Shown here piece after piece: positions 36,601 through 50,560 of a stretch of DNA of 64,000 nt. The stretch is from Anarhynchus alexandrinus (lineage: Eukaryota > Chordata > Aves > Charadriiformes > Charadriidae), in the NCBI GenBank assembly GCA_008711295.1, contig VUYV01000324.1:28721-92720 (forward strand), written 5' to 3'. Within the stretch, counting starts at the first letter, position 1; every line of letters starts with the position of its first letter. The notes under the pieces were generated by a model. It had not been told where the DNA came from. It was given only the letters and a program-made list of their open reading frames with translations, and did not search any database. The translations under genes were made by a program, and so were the position numbers.

Positions 36601-39600
36601 ATCTGGACTTCCTTTAGAGTCTTAGATTCCTGTCTTAGAAGAAGTTGACTTGGTGACTAGCTGAGAAAAATGTGTACCTACTAAAGGGTTAGAATGAAAT
36701 TATACGAAACCTATACTTAGAAAACAATCTCAGAAGAGTATCTAGTAACTCCAGATGTACTGGATTGCTCTTGGGTTATGGTTTTGCGCTCAGTCTTTCA
36801 GTTCTGCCCAAGGCCTACTTTGTTTGCTTAGTACCACTAAGTAAAAGACAAGCATATAGAAGTGCTTGCAGAATTAGATATTTGAAGGCTTCTTACCCTT
36901 TTTGTACAAAATCTAGTTTTTAATGTTCTACATCAAGTAGGAAATTCAGGTTTGACCTCAGAGTATTCAAAGCTATGGCTTTCATGATGAAAGAGACTTG
37001 AGCTGCTTTGTGGGATCTGTTCCTCTGTACAGAAGGATATGAGATTCCACGAGCAAGATGAAAACCAAGACAGAAATTAATTATGTCAATGGCTAGGACA
37101 CACCATCTGTGAGTATGGGACTCAGGTCTCTAATTATTTCTAATTTTTCTTTCGTGAATGTTCAATGCAAATATGTAAGCAATCCAGACAATAGAAACCA
37201 GGACCCTCTTATCTTGGCTGAGAGTCCTACAGGTAGACTTTGCACTCTTTATGATTACTTTCTTTAGCCTCTTGATTCTTGCATTATTTATTTGACAGTA
37301 GTTTGACAGGAAAGGGAGGATTCAACCAGATCCTTCAGCCTGATGAGAGTAACTTACAAATTAGTGCCGAAAATTTCTATTCTCTTTAATTTTTAATTTT
37401 TTTTATTCTTGCAGCCTGCAGACTAGCAGCCTCTAGACTCTTATTCAGCTCCAACTATGCATTGTTTTAGAGGAAAGTGATTGTAATAATGGTATTAAAC
37501 ATTGTTTGGTGTGTGTTAGGTATACTAAGAACACAGTAAAAACACCAAAAGCTAGGAAAAACGTACTACTGCCTAACTTATGAAACTTTAAGAGGCTTAA
37601 CTATGGGATGGGTTCTGAGATGCTTAGCTCTACTCAAACGGCAGCACCTTGGGCATGACCTGTAGCAGAAAATTAAGCACCATAGGCAAGCTTATAGGTG
37701 AAAGTTGTGTTCCTATGGACCATAGAGGAATTGTTAAGAAGTTAATTTGCATTCTGTGATTGCACACTTGGCTTTAAGTGTGTTAAGCCTGAATAAAATC
37801 TGATGCAGGTATTTAGGTTTTTCACATAATATGTCACTTGGATCTTCATATTAAGCCGATCTATCTGTCTTTTAAATTTTCATAGAGATCTGATTCTCGA
37901 CATTAGTTTTCCTGTGTAGAGTGTCCATATATTTCAAAACATTGAAGAGTGAAATTAATGATATAATTAAAATGCATTTAATTGACTCTTTAAAATGTTA
38001 TTTATGGTTCTCTTTATTAATGTTCCAGTAAAATAAGAATATATTGGGCACTTATACAGTAACTGGTGAATTAGTTTACGTATGGTCCTGCTGATAACCT
38101 TTGTAAGAGAACATTTGACATTTTAAATGATTTGTTTGCACTGGAATCCTGAATGTGGCAAATGTCTGTAGATGTGTCAGCTAGCACAACTCTAAAAATA
38201 AATAAGAATATATTTTAATGGAGAATTTGGAAGCTGGATGGATTGGAAACTGTGGGTGCTGTTTAATGAAGAAATGTGGTATTTTCAGAGATGTGTTTTT
38301 ATCATAATGAAATTTTGTTGTTTTTCTACTTTCCATTTTTAATCAACACTGCAAAACCTGAAAAAACTGCAAAAAGAAGACTAAAAGTATTGAGACTTTA
38401 AATATATATTCTGAGTGCTTTTATAGAACGACTGTATACAGAATTCTTAGAATTTTTGTAGAGTTTTATAAAGATTCTTACAGTCTATCACTTTATTGTT
38501 TTACTACTATCAGTGATAAATTTACTTTTAAGTAACTGGTTATTTTTTAGGTCACTTCCATGCACAATTAATTAATAAAAAAATGCTATACAAATTCCCT
38601 GTTGGTTTTGGGTAGCAAGTGCTGTCTTTCTTTGTGTGAAAATACATGCTTTTGTATTTTCACCTGGTTTTTTTTTTTTTTTAATTTTAGAATGCAATAA
38701 TTGTGTTCATTTTAGATAGCAATAGAAACTGTAAATATAATAGCGGTACACCGTCTCAGAGTTTGAAAAATATTATGTCTTTCTTTCTCAAGATAGCTTG
38801 CATGGAAAAGACCTTTACTGTACTGCTTTCTGTACAACTGCTATTTCGGAGAAACATATTTGTCATCATAGTGAAGAAAGAACTATTTATTTTGTGCTAT
38901 TCCTTTTTTGATGGTGGCTTTGTAGACAGAGTTGGCAATCAATCACAACCAAACTTTCATCCAAGTGTTTGATCAATGCCCCATCTACTGTTTTCAGGGG
39001 ATTTCTTTCTCTTTGTGTTTGCATCTGTGACTGTGTCTGTGTAGGTGTGTATACCTGTAGTATTACCAAATGTTAACCTACCAATTTATCTAGATAACAT
39101 TCACAATATAACACTGGACTTGAAAATTAAGGTGCAAGTGTTAGATTCTTCCAGTATCCAATGCATTGTCAACAGTAATCTAGCAAATGGCTCTGTTTCT
39201 TAGCATTTAAAATTACATATGTAAACTCAATGAATCTCTAAACTGGGGAATCTAACTGAATTTTTTGTTCTTCAAACTTCAGGACTCAGGTAGGATTTTC
39301 CAGTGAAGTGTGTTTTCCCATCAAGGAATTTCTCTGCTCTGTAACTTTTCATCTTTAATACTGTCTGTACAACCTCTAAGTACTGAAACAATCCTATTGT
39401 TGTCTTCATAGAACAGAGGAAGAACCTTATGATTTTTCAGATTGCATTTGTTATTACAGTCAACAAGAAAACCGTAAAAAAGTAAGCCCACAGCCTATTT
39501 AATTTGTGAAACTCATGTCTTTCAACCTGCTTTGAGCTTGACAATAATGGAAGCCTCTGTCTTCAATGTGACACCCCAAAAATTCACGTGATGATGATTT

Positions 39601-42600
39601 GTATTCCTATTGTTGGATTAATTAAATGAATCTTAACATCTTCTGTCCTCTTCTGATATTCCCAGCATTTAGACAAATTCCTTCATATGGAACTCTCATT
39701 AGCAGCCTACTCAGTGTGGGTCACTGATATGGATCTGTATACTGATAGACTTATATTCCATAATATTTTCCAAATTGCCTGAGACTGGCACTTCAGAACA
39801 GGGCTGATCACAGAAGACATCACACAGGAACTTAAGTGAACAAATCTATTTCATAAAATAATTTATAATGTGAAAAATAATTTTTGTGGCATTTACTTGT
39901 TTTCTAAAAACAAATGGAAAGAGAGAAGACAAAATGGACAAGCCCCTCTAAAAACTATCCTCTGCAGTGGTTTCATGTCCACCACTATAGATATGCTACT
40001 TCTTGCTTTATCTTTTTGTCTTTTTCTGTGAACAACTGTGCTTTTAAATCACTTCTGAACCTTTGCCAAGGAACAACTTTGAAAGGTATTGTGCTATTTA
40101 TTTAATGATTTTGGAAGCTCTTCTCAGCCATTTCTGGAACTGTAGCTTCCTTCTGAACTCCTGACTACAAATTAATCGATAAAAGTAATGTAAGTCACTC
40201 TTTTTATTCTTTTTTTCTTTGAAAACTACATCTCAACCACCTCACCTTTGCAATGCCCAGCTCAAGAAGTGTCAGTGATGGATGACACTATTCAATGTCC
40301 AGTTGTTTTGTTCATATAGTTGCAACTAAGAGCTATACACTCATGTCTAATTGACAATGAAGGAAGGTTTTTAAAATCCCACTGCAGATAGATAATCGTA
40401 TAGGCCCCATTTCCACTTTCCTTCTAAAAATAGGTTATACAGCATACCTCCTTCCTTCATACAATCTATTTTTTTCAAATGTCTATGAGTATCCTATTCC
40501 AAATGGGTGTGTGAGGTAAATCAGTCTGAGTTACACCGAGTTAAGTACAGAACAATTTACAACGATAAAATCTATAGAATTATTTTAAATTTTCAGGTTA
40601 GCTGAGATCTAACACAAGATGATAGACAAGAAGTAAATATTGTGTGAAGGACCATTTAGTATTTTATAAATACATACAATGTGTGGGCTTTAAGTAACAA
40701 ACTTAAGTAACAAATGAAAATAAATGTAAAGAGTAAAAATTAGCTCCATATATTGAATTCATTTTTTTAAATCTTTTTTCCAAGCCCTAATCAAAGTCTT
40801 AACCTTTTTTTTTAAACTTTGGGCTTACAGTCATAACTCATAGAGAACATCCTCTTTTATATTCTATAACGCTGTATGAAAGTGTATGCAATTGCATTTT
40901 AGTTGCCATGTCCAAGAGATCTGCCTCTGTGTTTGAGTAACAATGTAGCAAATTAATAGCCTAAAATAATTGCTGTCATTTGAAAACTGCATGTGAATGG
41001 ACAAGACAGTTAATGTAATATTTTTAATCATTCTTCAAAGTCTAGCATTTCTGGAGGTAGAGGGTCTTGATAAAACATGATAAAACATGATTTTAGACGA
41101 GTTCAGGCTCTAGCACCATTTAGGAAAACAAGCACATGCTTTTAACTTCCAGCATGTACCTCTGTTGTTTTAGTGGGACTTGTTTGCTTAAATACAGTAA
41201 GAATCTGCAACTGTTTCCTAACTTTGATTTGAAACATGTCGCCATTGAGAAGATCAAGAGGAAAGAAGTAGAGTAATATTTTTTATAAAACTACCTATGG
41301 CAGTATATGTTAAATGTAGAATACATTTTGTTTTTTCGTTGAGCTCACAGTAAACAGAAGAAAAATAGCCATGGCTTTTCTAGTCTATTAAGCTAAAATA
41401 TGAAAATTGTCACTTGTTAAATGAAACTTGGTAATCTGCTTAAAACTACTATTCAGTCATACAAGTTTGCATTTATAATGAGCAAAAAATGTGTCCAAAA
41501 CAAACCCCATACAACTATGCCATATTTCTGGAAGACTAATTTTCCACAAGTCTCTCTAGGAATCATTAAAAGGACTTATATCAAAAAGATATTGTCCAGA
41601 TGTCCTTGGAAGTGCATTTGTGTGGGAGATGAAAACAAACTTGACGGTAAATACCAATAGCTTCTTGAAAGCTATTCTTTTTTTCTTTTTCTAAGGGATT
41701 GCAAGCTATGGAGCTGAAAACAAACCAAATTCTTAATATAATGTGTTTTGCTATTTGATTACGTTCTGATGAAAAATGGAAGGAGGAACTTTCTTTTTTT
41801 TTCCCCCTCTCAGAATGAAAATTCCATTACAGATAACAAACCATTCAGTGTCTATTCACCTCTAGTATGAACAGCACTTATTCAATCTTCTTTTTCTGAG
41901 AAGTCTATAGACTCTACTATGTAGCCAGAAGTACCTGATAGTGTTACTTAAACATGTTTTGTAATAAAACCCAAATAAACAGTAGAAAGCTATACATAAA
42001 TACTTGGGAACATAATGTCATGTTTTGACAGAAATGGCTGTAAAACCACAAATGCTTCCCACATGTTGCATGATGTATATTTAAATAGGAATAGACATGA
42101 AGCTTTGTACTGTGCTGATCGTGCTCATTATCGCAGTGATATCACTGGAATGTATGATGGCTTTTGTTCACTATATTAATGGCTAACGTTAATATATCAC
42201 AGTTTACAATCACAGCTATATTCTCTGTGTCTGCATGAAACTTTGTACTGGAAGGCGTGGTATAATAACTAAAAATAGAATAACCTAAAATAATAGTAGA
42301 TGGAAGAAATATTTGCTAAAGATTAATCTACTCACTCAATGTTCTTCTATTTAAGACCTAATTAAAGGAAGGAAAAAATTATAAACTACTAAAGCTGCTA
42401 AATCATACTAAACTGATAAAACAGTGAACCAGACAGCAAGCGGCAAGTAAAATGAAGAAGGGCTGCTCATCAACTGCTGATATACAGTATTAGTAATTAA
42501 GTGTAATTCTGATTTAAGATGTTGTGTGGTCACCCAGAAGGAGTTTGTGATTTGTGAATACAGCAATCCCATTATAAGCTTGGCAAATCCCTGTGTATGC

Positions 42601-45600
42601 CTACTTGAGCAGTGACCACCATCTGCAGAAGTATCTCCATTTTAACTTTCAGTAGAGGCAGAAGGTTAGGGGATTTACATTTTCAGCACAATTGGAACAC
42701 TGATAAATATGAGCAGGATAATATTAGATTCACACAGTGTGTAACTAAAAAAGGGGAAAAAAACCAAAACCAAATCAAACTATATTAGCATGTGAATTCT
42801 TCAAATCAATATTGCGTCATCAATATTGAGTCCTGAGCTAGTATTCTTATGTAAGTCAGGGGTTTTTTATATTATTCTTAATATTTTAAGGTCAATTCTA
42901 TTAAATTGTTGAAAAATGTGGAGGAGGAAAATTAAGGTAATGAAATGAAATGGCAGCAGAATAATTATCAGGAAGAAGTAAGATTACACAGCTCTTTGAT
43001 AAGCCTCTCCTTAGAGAATATTGTGTTCCAATCTGTTACTAGCAATTTTTTTAGTTATTACAGAACTTGAAATATCATGGGGAAGTTCAATAGAGCATAT
43101 ATCAGGGGTGTAAAACATGAACTGTGCTTTGACTAAACTGTGTATCCTAGGGAATGACATATCATAAGGAGCTTTAAAAATTTTTGCAGAATCTTCAGAT
43201 TATAAACGGTAGCAGCTGTAACTGCTATTTTTAAATACCAAAATGGAGGAAAATAAGATATAAATAAATTCTTATGACAAATAAATGTCAGAACAGGTTG
43301 TCTTTATCTATGTGGATGTATAAGTATCTCAAATAAACAACTAATTCATGAATTATTCCTATTGCAGAACATAGTCTTACCATGATGTGAAGTATTCTAG
43401 CTGTGGAAACTGCATACCCAGCTCCAATGCATCCAGTAAGAATATGCTTTGTTTCTTTTCTTGTCTATCTCTTTTTAAAAAAAAATGAGTTTATTGAATG
43501 TTTTAATGTTTGAGGTAAATGTATAGCACATCTGTAAGGTGATTTGATAGAGCAGAACAAATTGTGAAAGGTTACAATTATTATGACATTATTTTAAGTT
43601 CCCCTGGGACAATGGAAAAATGTCAAATGAGGAGTGTCTTCCACACAAAGAAGACATAAGTTTTTCTGAAATTTAAACAAAGCAGCATTTTTCATATCTT
43701 TCATATTCAGTGTTTCAATGTATATCAGAATCTTTCTTTGTAAAGCCACCTGTCTTCCATTATTTCATATGGTCCCTCCCTTTTGCCGCTCTGAGAGGAG
43801 TAGGATGTACATGAAATCACAGTCTCAGTCTCACGTTTTTTTTAAGATTCTTTTTTTTTACAGAATAAAGAGAATTAAAATTTAACTTTACATCTTCATC
43901 CAGACTTGTCCCATTTTCATCCACTTAGCTTATTTCTGTGAAATTAAGGGAATTCTAGAGCGAATGAGGAAGACTACAGTGCTAACAAACCCTTCTGCCT
44001 TTGCCAGCCAGAATGTTGTGAGTAGAAGATTCCTTAACTCATGGATAGTTAAAATCCAGTGTTAAGGAAATTGCAGTCTTGCAAGAGTTATAGATATACA
44101 CACACAAATGAGACAAGATAAATGAACTTCACAATTAACCTGCAACATACCGTAGGCTTTGCAGAGGTAAAGTACAAAGCTAACTTACCCTATAAATTTA
44201 TCTACAAAACTATGAAGCCATAGCTCTTAGAGAAGGCTTCTGATTTCAGAACTGTATATTCAAAGCAGAATGCTTTAATAAGAAAATTACATTAATAGGA
44301 CAATTGTGTTAAATAAGTTGCTTTTATCAGGAGGAAAAAAAAATAGAATCGAGGAGTTGATTGAAATTTGCACTGATAACTCAACAAGATGTGTTCTTTT
44401 GTATTTTAAAAGAAAACTCTGAAAAGCATAACAGATAATTTTTTATGATTCAGATACTGTGATGTGACTGGAAGCAGAAGTATGTATTTTTTATATATTA
44501 TTGCCTAGAACACTGGTATACCAGTATAAAATTGTTCTACGCTGCTGTGTTCTCTCATAGGCCCAAGAACATTTCTGTTTTATAGTTACAAAGATTTCCT
44601 GGGTAATGGCTCCAATAAGGAGAGAGAGAAGTCTGAAAGAGTTCCCCAGTGCATCTGAGAAAAATGAAAATCATAACTGTTTTGGGATAAGTGATCATAT
44701 GAAAACTCTGAGGTTGTTCAGATAAGAACATCTGAAAATAGAGTAATTCTTCAAGACGACTAGGTGATAATGTGTTTTTTGCTTATTTTTCACATATGAT
44801 TTCTTTTTCAGTGGTTGGATTCCATTTAAGATTGACATCTCAATGCAGGTATGTACATGGGAGCTAAGTATTTAAGCTCCTAATATGGACAATGGCGATG
44901 TAGTCAACAAGGTCATTGGGCCCTGGAGAAACTCAGATCACATATCATATGCATCTTAGTTGCATTCCCGCAACCTTAATATTTTCATTGCAAGGAGAAT
45001 TTGCTTTGGTTAGAGTCTTATCTAGCACCATGGCTAGAAAAAGCCATTAGCAGCTGAAATATCCTAGGTCTATTCCTTAAATGCATCTTTCACTGTAGTT
45101 TCATTCAAAAAGAATCAACTTTGTGAGCTTCAAGACCATGCTAGTATGCAAAATAAATTGCAGTATGTAGGTGTAGTTCAGAGACTTGTTGCTCTTTATG
45201 CAAACTAGAATATTAATGTAATTAACTTGTGGTGCCTGACATTGTAGCTGTAGCACTGTTTTAATTTGCTAACCTATGGATATCTCTATGCTTAACTGCT
45301 GAAACAGCTTCCTGTAATTTGCTGACTGTGTTGACCAAAATCAGGATTCAGTCATCTAAGCATAGACTTCTAAAGTTATTCAAGACACTCTACTGCTCTT
45401 TGTGCAATCTCTAGTTGCTTCAAAACAATGTGGCTTCTGCATAAATGTCTTGTGTCATATTTATCTATTCCAGAACTCTAATACCTATGGGTCCCACTAC
45501 AGCCTAACCGATATAGATATAATGATAAAACTCCCTTTGTTTTAATCTGCTTTCCAAGGAAATTTAACAGCTATTCTCTGAGTTATAGTTGTTGTTTATA

Positions 45601-47869
45601 TTAGGAGCTTAAAAAAACAAAATACATTCAATATTCCTTATATCTTGCTATCATTATTTCCAGGTGGGAAATAAAAGTGCATTTTTTCTAGTGAAACTCA
45701 GATGTGCCATTGATTTGACATTGATCAATTCATTAGGTAGAGGGCCTTTATAGCTTTAAATGCCAACATTATTGATACCATGTAAATACAAAATATAGCA
45801 ATCATTTGCAGCTATATACATTTTTGTGAAAAAAAAAAAAAGGTAATGAAAAATTACAGTCTTTTTAAAAGGCCGTCTTATTAAACAGTTTTCAACTAAA
45901 CACTCTTGACCAAAAATACTTAAAACAGTACCTCATTATGTAATTCACTAATGGCATTTCAGACCCTCAAAAATGTCAGGAACTTCAACATTGAGTTCAG
46001 ATGGGTTTTGAACTCAAGTGAAACAGGTTCCTCACAGCTTGTGATCATTAATTTGCAAGCTATTTGTCAGTTGCATGGTAAGCAGATGGAATGTACTCAT
46101 CAGGGCGCAACTTAAATGTGAAACAAATAAAAAAAGAAAATTGAAAATTATGTCACCAAGCTGGCAGGACATCCAAATACTTCCAACCACAAGAATTAAA
46201 GGGAACTGAAGTTGAAACAAAAAAAAGAAGGCAATATAGAAAGTGAAATAACATTTCTAGCTCCTAGTTGCATTTTGGTAGCTCTTCCACAAAAAAAATT
46301 TAGCTGTTGACTTAGATTCAGGACAGAAAAAGGGCTTCAGTAATGAAAAATAGCTTAAAAGATTTAATCCTTTAAAATGCAACACATATTCTAACTTTTT
46401 TTCATACTATGGTGACTTTTTAGGCTTGATATTCTAAATCTGAATCAGCAGTGCAGTCCTCAGTGCATTCTCAACACTGGACGAAGGATGAACTGGGTTT
46501 ATAAAATCAATTTAAACACATGTGACTCTGAAACTACTGAACTAGCTATGAAAGAAGTTTTCCAGTCCCTTCCTGAATTGTTGTGCTGATTTAAAATCTA
46601 AACTAACATAATCTTTGATTTTATATTCTTATGTAAATTGAATTATAACAAAGTCATGAACATTAATCCTTTCACTCTTCAAACTTTTTATCAGCACTTT
46701 GTACCCTTCAGGACTGATGTGTAAAAACTGAAATATTTATGTTAGTCACCTCTTTCTTGACAGTTCCTGTTTGTAACTTGTTGACTCTGATAAAAATAGG
46801 AGAAGATACCATAAAATATGAGAATATATACTAATAAAGTTGTAATCAGGTAGATTTAGGGATATGTCTTTTCTTTTTTTGTCAAATATAAAAGTTTATA
46901 GATATTCTGTGTATGCCTGTGTATGTAAGCACATGCATATGTGACAACGTGTCTCTCTGTGTGTATTTAACTAATTTATAGAGTCCTAAGGGCAGATTAG
47001 GCTTCAATCCTTCTGTTACCTGTCCCACAGCTTTTTTTTTAACAGAATATATTTATATTAGACCCTAATTCCAGTGTGCTGTATCTTCTAAGTTAAAGTT
47101 TTTAGTCATATGATTTAAAGAAAAAAAAAAATCCTCACAATAAAATAGGTTTCGGTGATTTTTTTCCAAATCTGTATTTGCTTTTCATAATTCCAAACAT
47201 CTGGCTAATTTGGGGAACACTATATAGCAATGGCAAGTTTTCATTTCAATATGTCATTAAGGTATTATACCTGAATTTAGTCACTCATCACAAATATAAA
47301 ATGTAATTTTCATTAAAGTCAAAATCAGCTTTGGGATTTCATCTTTCTTGATTGGTTGGAACTTTTACAAAGTTTATATCAGTGATGAAATTAGATCTAA
47401 TTTATCCAGTTTGATATATCTCCCCAATCACATTTACAAAGGAGGAACTATGTTAAATGAGTTACATAGATGAAGAAAAGAGAGGTCCCTTAAGAAATCC
47501 CCCTTGATGTATATAATTAAGTGTCTTGTTAGAGATAACTCTAGTGATTCTCTTCTGTTAAAACAATATTTTCTCCTAATTTATTCTAATTAAGCAGATT
47601 GTCATGAGGTCACTTATTTGGCTGTTCATCATTCTTTGAAGTTCTTTCTGTGAAGCAAACACAAAGTGGCACAATTATTCCTGTCAAAGCAGAGATTTCC
47701 TACTTCAATATTCAATATACTGAAACTATTATTTTCTATTTCCATTATATCAGCAGAAAAATCACTGAACTAGTCAAGTGGTGACTAATGTGGAAAGTGA
47801 ACTACATGACACACATTACAGAGGAAGGAACACCATGTCTAGCACAGGAAAACCTCCATAAAAAAACAG
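33644..47869. other. Long AT-rich stretch without recognisable genes or repeats
   Basis: About 14 kb, the longest repeat-free run in the window. It holds short tandem copies (ACTATTAAGGAAA twice near 34932-34965; TGATAAAACA twice near 41070-41090), T/A homopolymers (for example about 38668-38683 and 45829-45841), and one possible micro-exon at 44812-44848. The absence of insertions over this length could reflect chance, age or constraint. Conserved non-coding elements may be present but cannot be recognised from one sequence. Confidence 0.5.
44812..44848 (+). other. Weak candidate micro-exon
   Basis: TTTCTTTTTCAG ending at 44811 is a good splice acceptor, and CAG followed by GTATGT at 44849 is a good donor. 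The 37 bases between them are open in two frames (for example GWIPFKIDISMQ). I cannot link the peptide to a known protein, and such pairs occur by chance in AT-rich DNA. Confidence 0.12.
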
Positions 47870-48205
47870 GAGGAACAGTTGCACAAAACACCCCCTCCCA
47901 GGAGGACCTCTTCTCTCTGGGTTCTCCTCACACCTCCACCATCCTCAGCCCCCCAGCCCCAGGCACGCAAAGGGCTGTGGTTTGCCAGGCAGTGACTGGG
48001 GGATGGGGTGTCACCCCCTCACCAGCAGGGCCACCCCCAGAGCTGAAGCTGGAGTAGGGGGGGCAGCAGCTACTGGCCCCGGCACAGGGGTTAAACCAGT
48101 GACACCCAGCTCAGGTGACCATGAATCTGAGCCCCTGCACTGCTGGGTCAGCACACACCTGAGCCTCCTGCTGAGGGCAGAAATCATATTTACTGGGCTA
48201 CAAGC
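47870..48205. other. GC-rich island, unclassified
   Basis: About 330 bp rich in C runs then G runs, in an otherwise AT-rich region, and sharply bounded on both sides. Open frames at 47788-48057 and 47982-48293 overlap in different frames and are low-complexity in proline and glycine. The sharp edges suggest an inserted repeat, but I could not name it. Confidence 0.45.
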
Positions 48206-50212
48206 AAAGCGTGGTAGGTGTTCCCAAAGACCTCAGGAAGCAAATTATGCACACTTGAAGAAAGGAACTAAAATTTATGATAGTCACAGTTAGATAGACT
48301 AGGTCCCTATAACACTTTTGGTTACCTTGCAACTGAAATGAACTGAAGCGCTAGAAGAAGGAATAGGAAAGACAAGTTCAACTGAAAAAAACCAAAACCA
48401 ACAATTTTCTTGACTGGTAATTTAAAGACACTGAGAATCCTCAGCCTAGTTGCATTGTTACTAATTCAGATTAGTAATCTTTCCATAAAATAATGGATAT
48501 ATAATAATATATACAGAATATATATAATATATAAGAATAAATATTCTGAGGAGAAGTAAAAAATAATTAATGAAGAAATGTGAATAAAGGCATTCCTGAA
48601 ACTGTATATTATTTATCAATAGTGTAGCTACGTATAGGTCGCCTTCATCCAGCATTGACATCCTTGGTTTTTGCTAAGAACTGAAATTGGCAAAAGAAAT
48701 ACCAGCTGTTCACACTGTGAATAAAATTAAATATTTTACATTGAAATTGAGGTTACAGTGGCAGACATATGACAACAGGACAGTGGTCTAAGTTTTTTAA
48801 TATCAAATATTTTGTAATCGAGCTTTTGCAATGAAAATAGTAGTGCTTTATCGACCTGCTGATTGAGAAAGCAAAATAATCAGCAGTTTCCCAGATACTG
48901 TCCTGTTAATCTAATCAGAAAACACAAATTTCTCTTTCTCATCAAAATGCTTTCCCACTCAAATAGCAACTTCTAATCAAAAGAAAGAGAGAAAAATAGA
49001 GATAAAGAAAGAAGGAAGGGTTGGGAGAGAGGGAGACAGAAGGTTAATATTCATATAGGAAATATATTATGCCAGAACATGTTTGATGTAGATCTGAAAG
49101 AAATCTTACCTGCATCTCTGACCAGTCCTCTTCCATCACTGACAGCATTTCATGTACTCCATTTAGTCATAATTTACTCAAGCCCCATTTTAAAAATAGT
49201 AAGGATTTTTTTTTCCCCATACTAATCCTGTAGGAACACTGTTTCTGAAACATATTTATACAGTATTTTAAAATTTTACTTTATTTTACAGCCTGATGCA
49301 GACATGGTATTTTACATTCATGCCTTATTTTTCTTTAAATTATTCTTTATTCCATTGATTGTGTTGAAGCATGTATATAGAGTGTTGAAACTGAATATTT
49401 GCAAATATATGTTCTCTGTACATATCAGGTAATCAGAGATTACTGTGATCAGAGCGTTTTGAACACTGGTAAGTGAGGCTGGTTTTAAACTTCAGACTTT
49501 AAAACTTTAAAATTAAGTTCATTCATTAGCAGTGCATTCTGCACTGATGGTTAGTTTTTGCACAATGTCAATCATTATCACTACATACACAAAACTGTTA
49601 ATAATTTATATCTGAAATTAGCTGTTAGTATACAATACAATGCAGTTGATACTATATAGTTAGTGCAATGGCTGCACTCCTTGGTGGTTCTTAGTTGCTG
49701 AAGTCAAAGTGCTCAGGCTTGAGAAATCTTACAAGTGAGCTTGTCTTCTTTTCCTCCATCTTTCCTCTTCATGTATGACGTTTTATGCTCCTTTCCCCCT
49801 CTCAAAAGGGAGAGCTTAGTTGTTCCCAAAAGAGAGATTTCAGCTGCTTTCCATATTGCGTCTCCTTTTAGGTTCTGCCAGTCACTCTTCTTGTGTATTC
49901 ATCAGGATGTTCTGCCTATTTGCAATCTCTTGGGCTGTTTTTTTTGTTTGGTTGGGTTTTTTTTAATTCTTATCCTGTTCCTTATCTTGAACTTTTTGCT
50001 GCTTGAATGGCTCTATGTGCAAGTACATATCCTTGTTTGCTCCATTGGTGGCCCCTGTAATGGTGTTCTTCAGCTATAATGGTGTTCTTCATCTCTCTTC
50101 AGCTGTCAGACCTCCCAACAGAGCTTAATGGTATGAAAATATTTAAATATTATTGGATATTATAATAATCAAATACATTATGCAACTCTGTTCAATAATA
50201 ATTTTTTAGAGA
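48206..50212. other. AT-rich non-coding DNA with simple sequence
   Basis: It contains an (AT)n-like stretch at about 48496-48542 and a purine-rich tract at 48979-49043. A 17-bp unit (TAATGGTGTTCTTCAGC) is repeated with period 19 at 50058-50093. No gene recognised. Confidence 0.55.
48979..49043 (+). repeat. Purine-rich tract
   Basis: About 65 bases almost wholly A and G (AAAGAAAGAGAG, GAAGGAAGGG, GAGAGAGGGAGA), interrupted by a few pyrimidines. It looks like a decayed (GA)n/(GAAA)n repeat. Confidence 0.6.
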
Positions 50213-50560
50213 TATGTCATGTTGAATCAGACCAAAGGTTCATCATGCTCATATATTGACTCCTAGAGTGGTCAAAGATAGGTATACGGAGAACAGTATT
50301 AGAAAAGGGCAAGCCTTTCTTCTGTGTGTCTAATTCAACCTCCAGTCATTTGTAGATCAGGGAGTTTCTGAGTCAGATGTAGTATCTATGCACTCACTGT
50401 CACACAATAAATTTCTTTTCCATGAACTTCTCTTCCATGCCTGGAGCCCTACTTTGACCATCCACAACATGCTATAACATTGAATTCCACAGTTTATCTA
50501 GACATTATGTAAGAATTCTTCTCCCTTTGCTTTTTGGTTTCTTTCTACTTTAGTCTCCTT
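50213..50560 (-). mobile_element. Possible ancient CR1/L3-like LINE 3' fragment
   Basis: TGTTGAATCAGACCAAAGGT at 50220 resembles the 3' UTR start of old amniote CR1/L3-type LINEs read on the minus strand. At 50470-50500, ACATTGAATTCCACAG followed by a GTAAGAATTCTTCTCCCTTTG-like line resembles the end of their ORF2 (TTCTTAC, then GTGGAATTC on the minus strand). There is no octamer tail and similarity is faint. The call rests on memory of these patterns, and a profile search is needed to fix the family. Confidence 0.4.

Noticed and set aside
43375..43437. Possible exon between TTGCAG and GTAAGAAT
   Set aside because: All three frames contain stops; only a non-coding exon would be possible, and nothing supports transcription.
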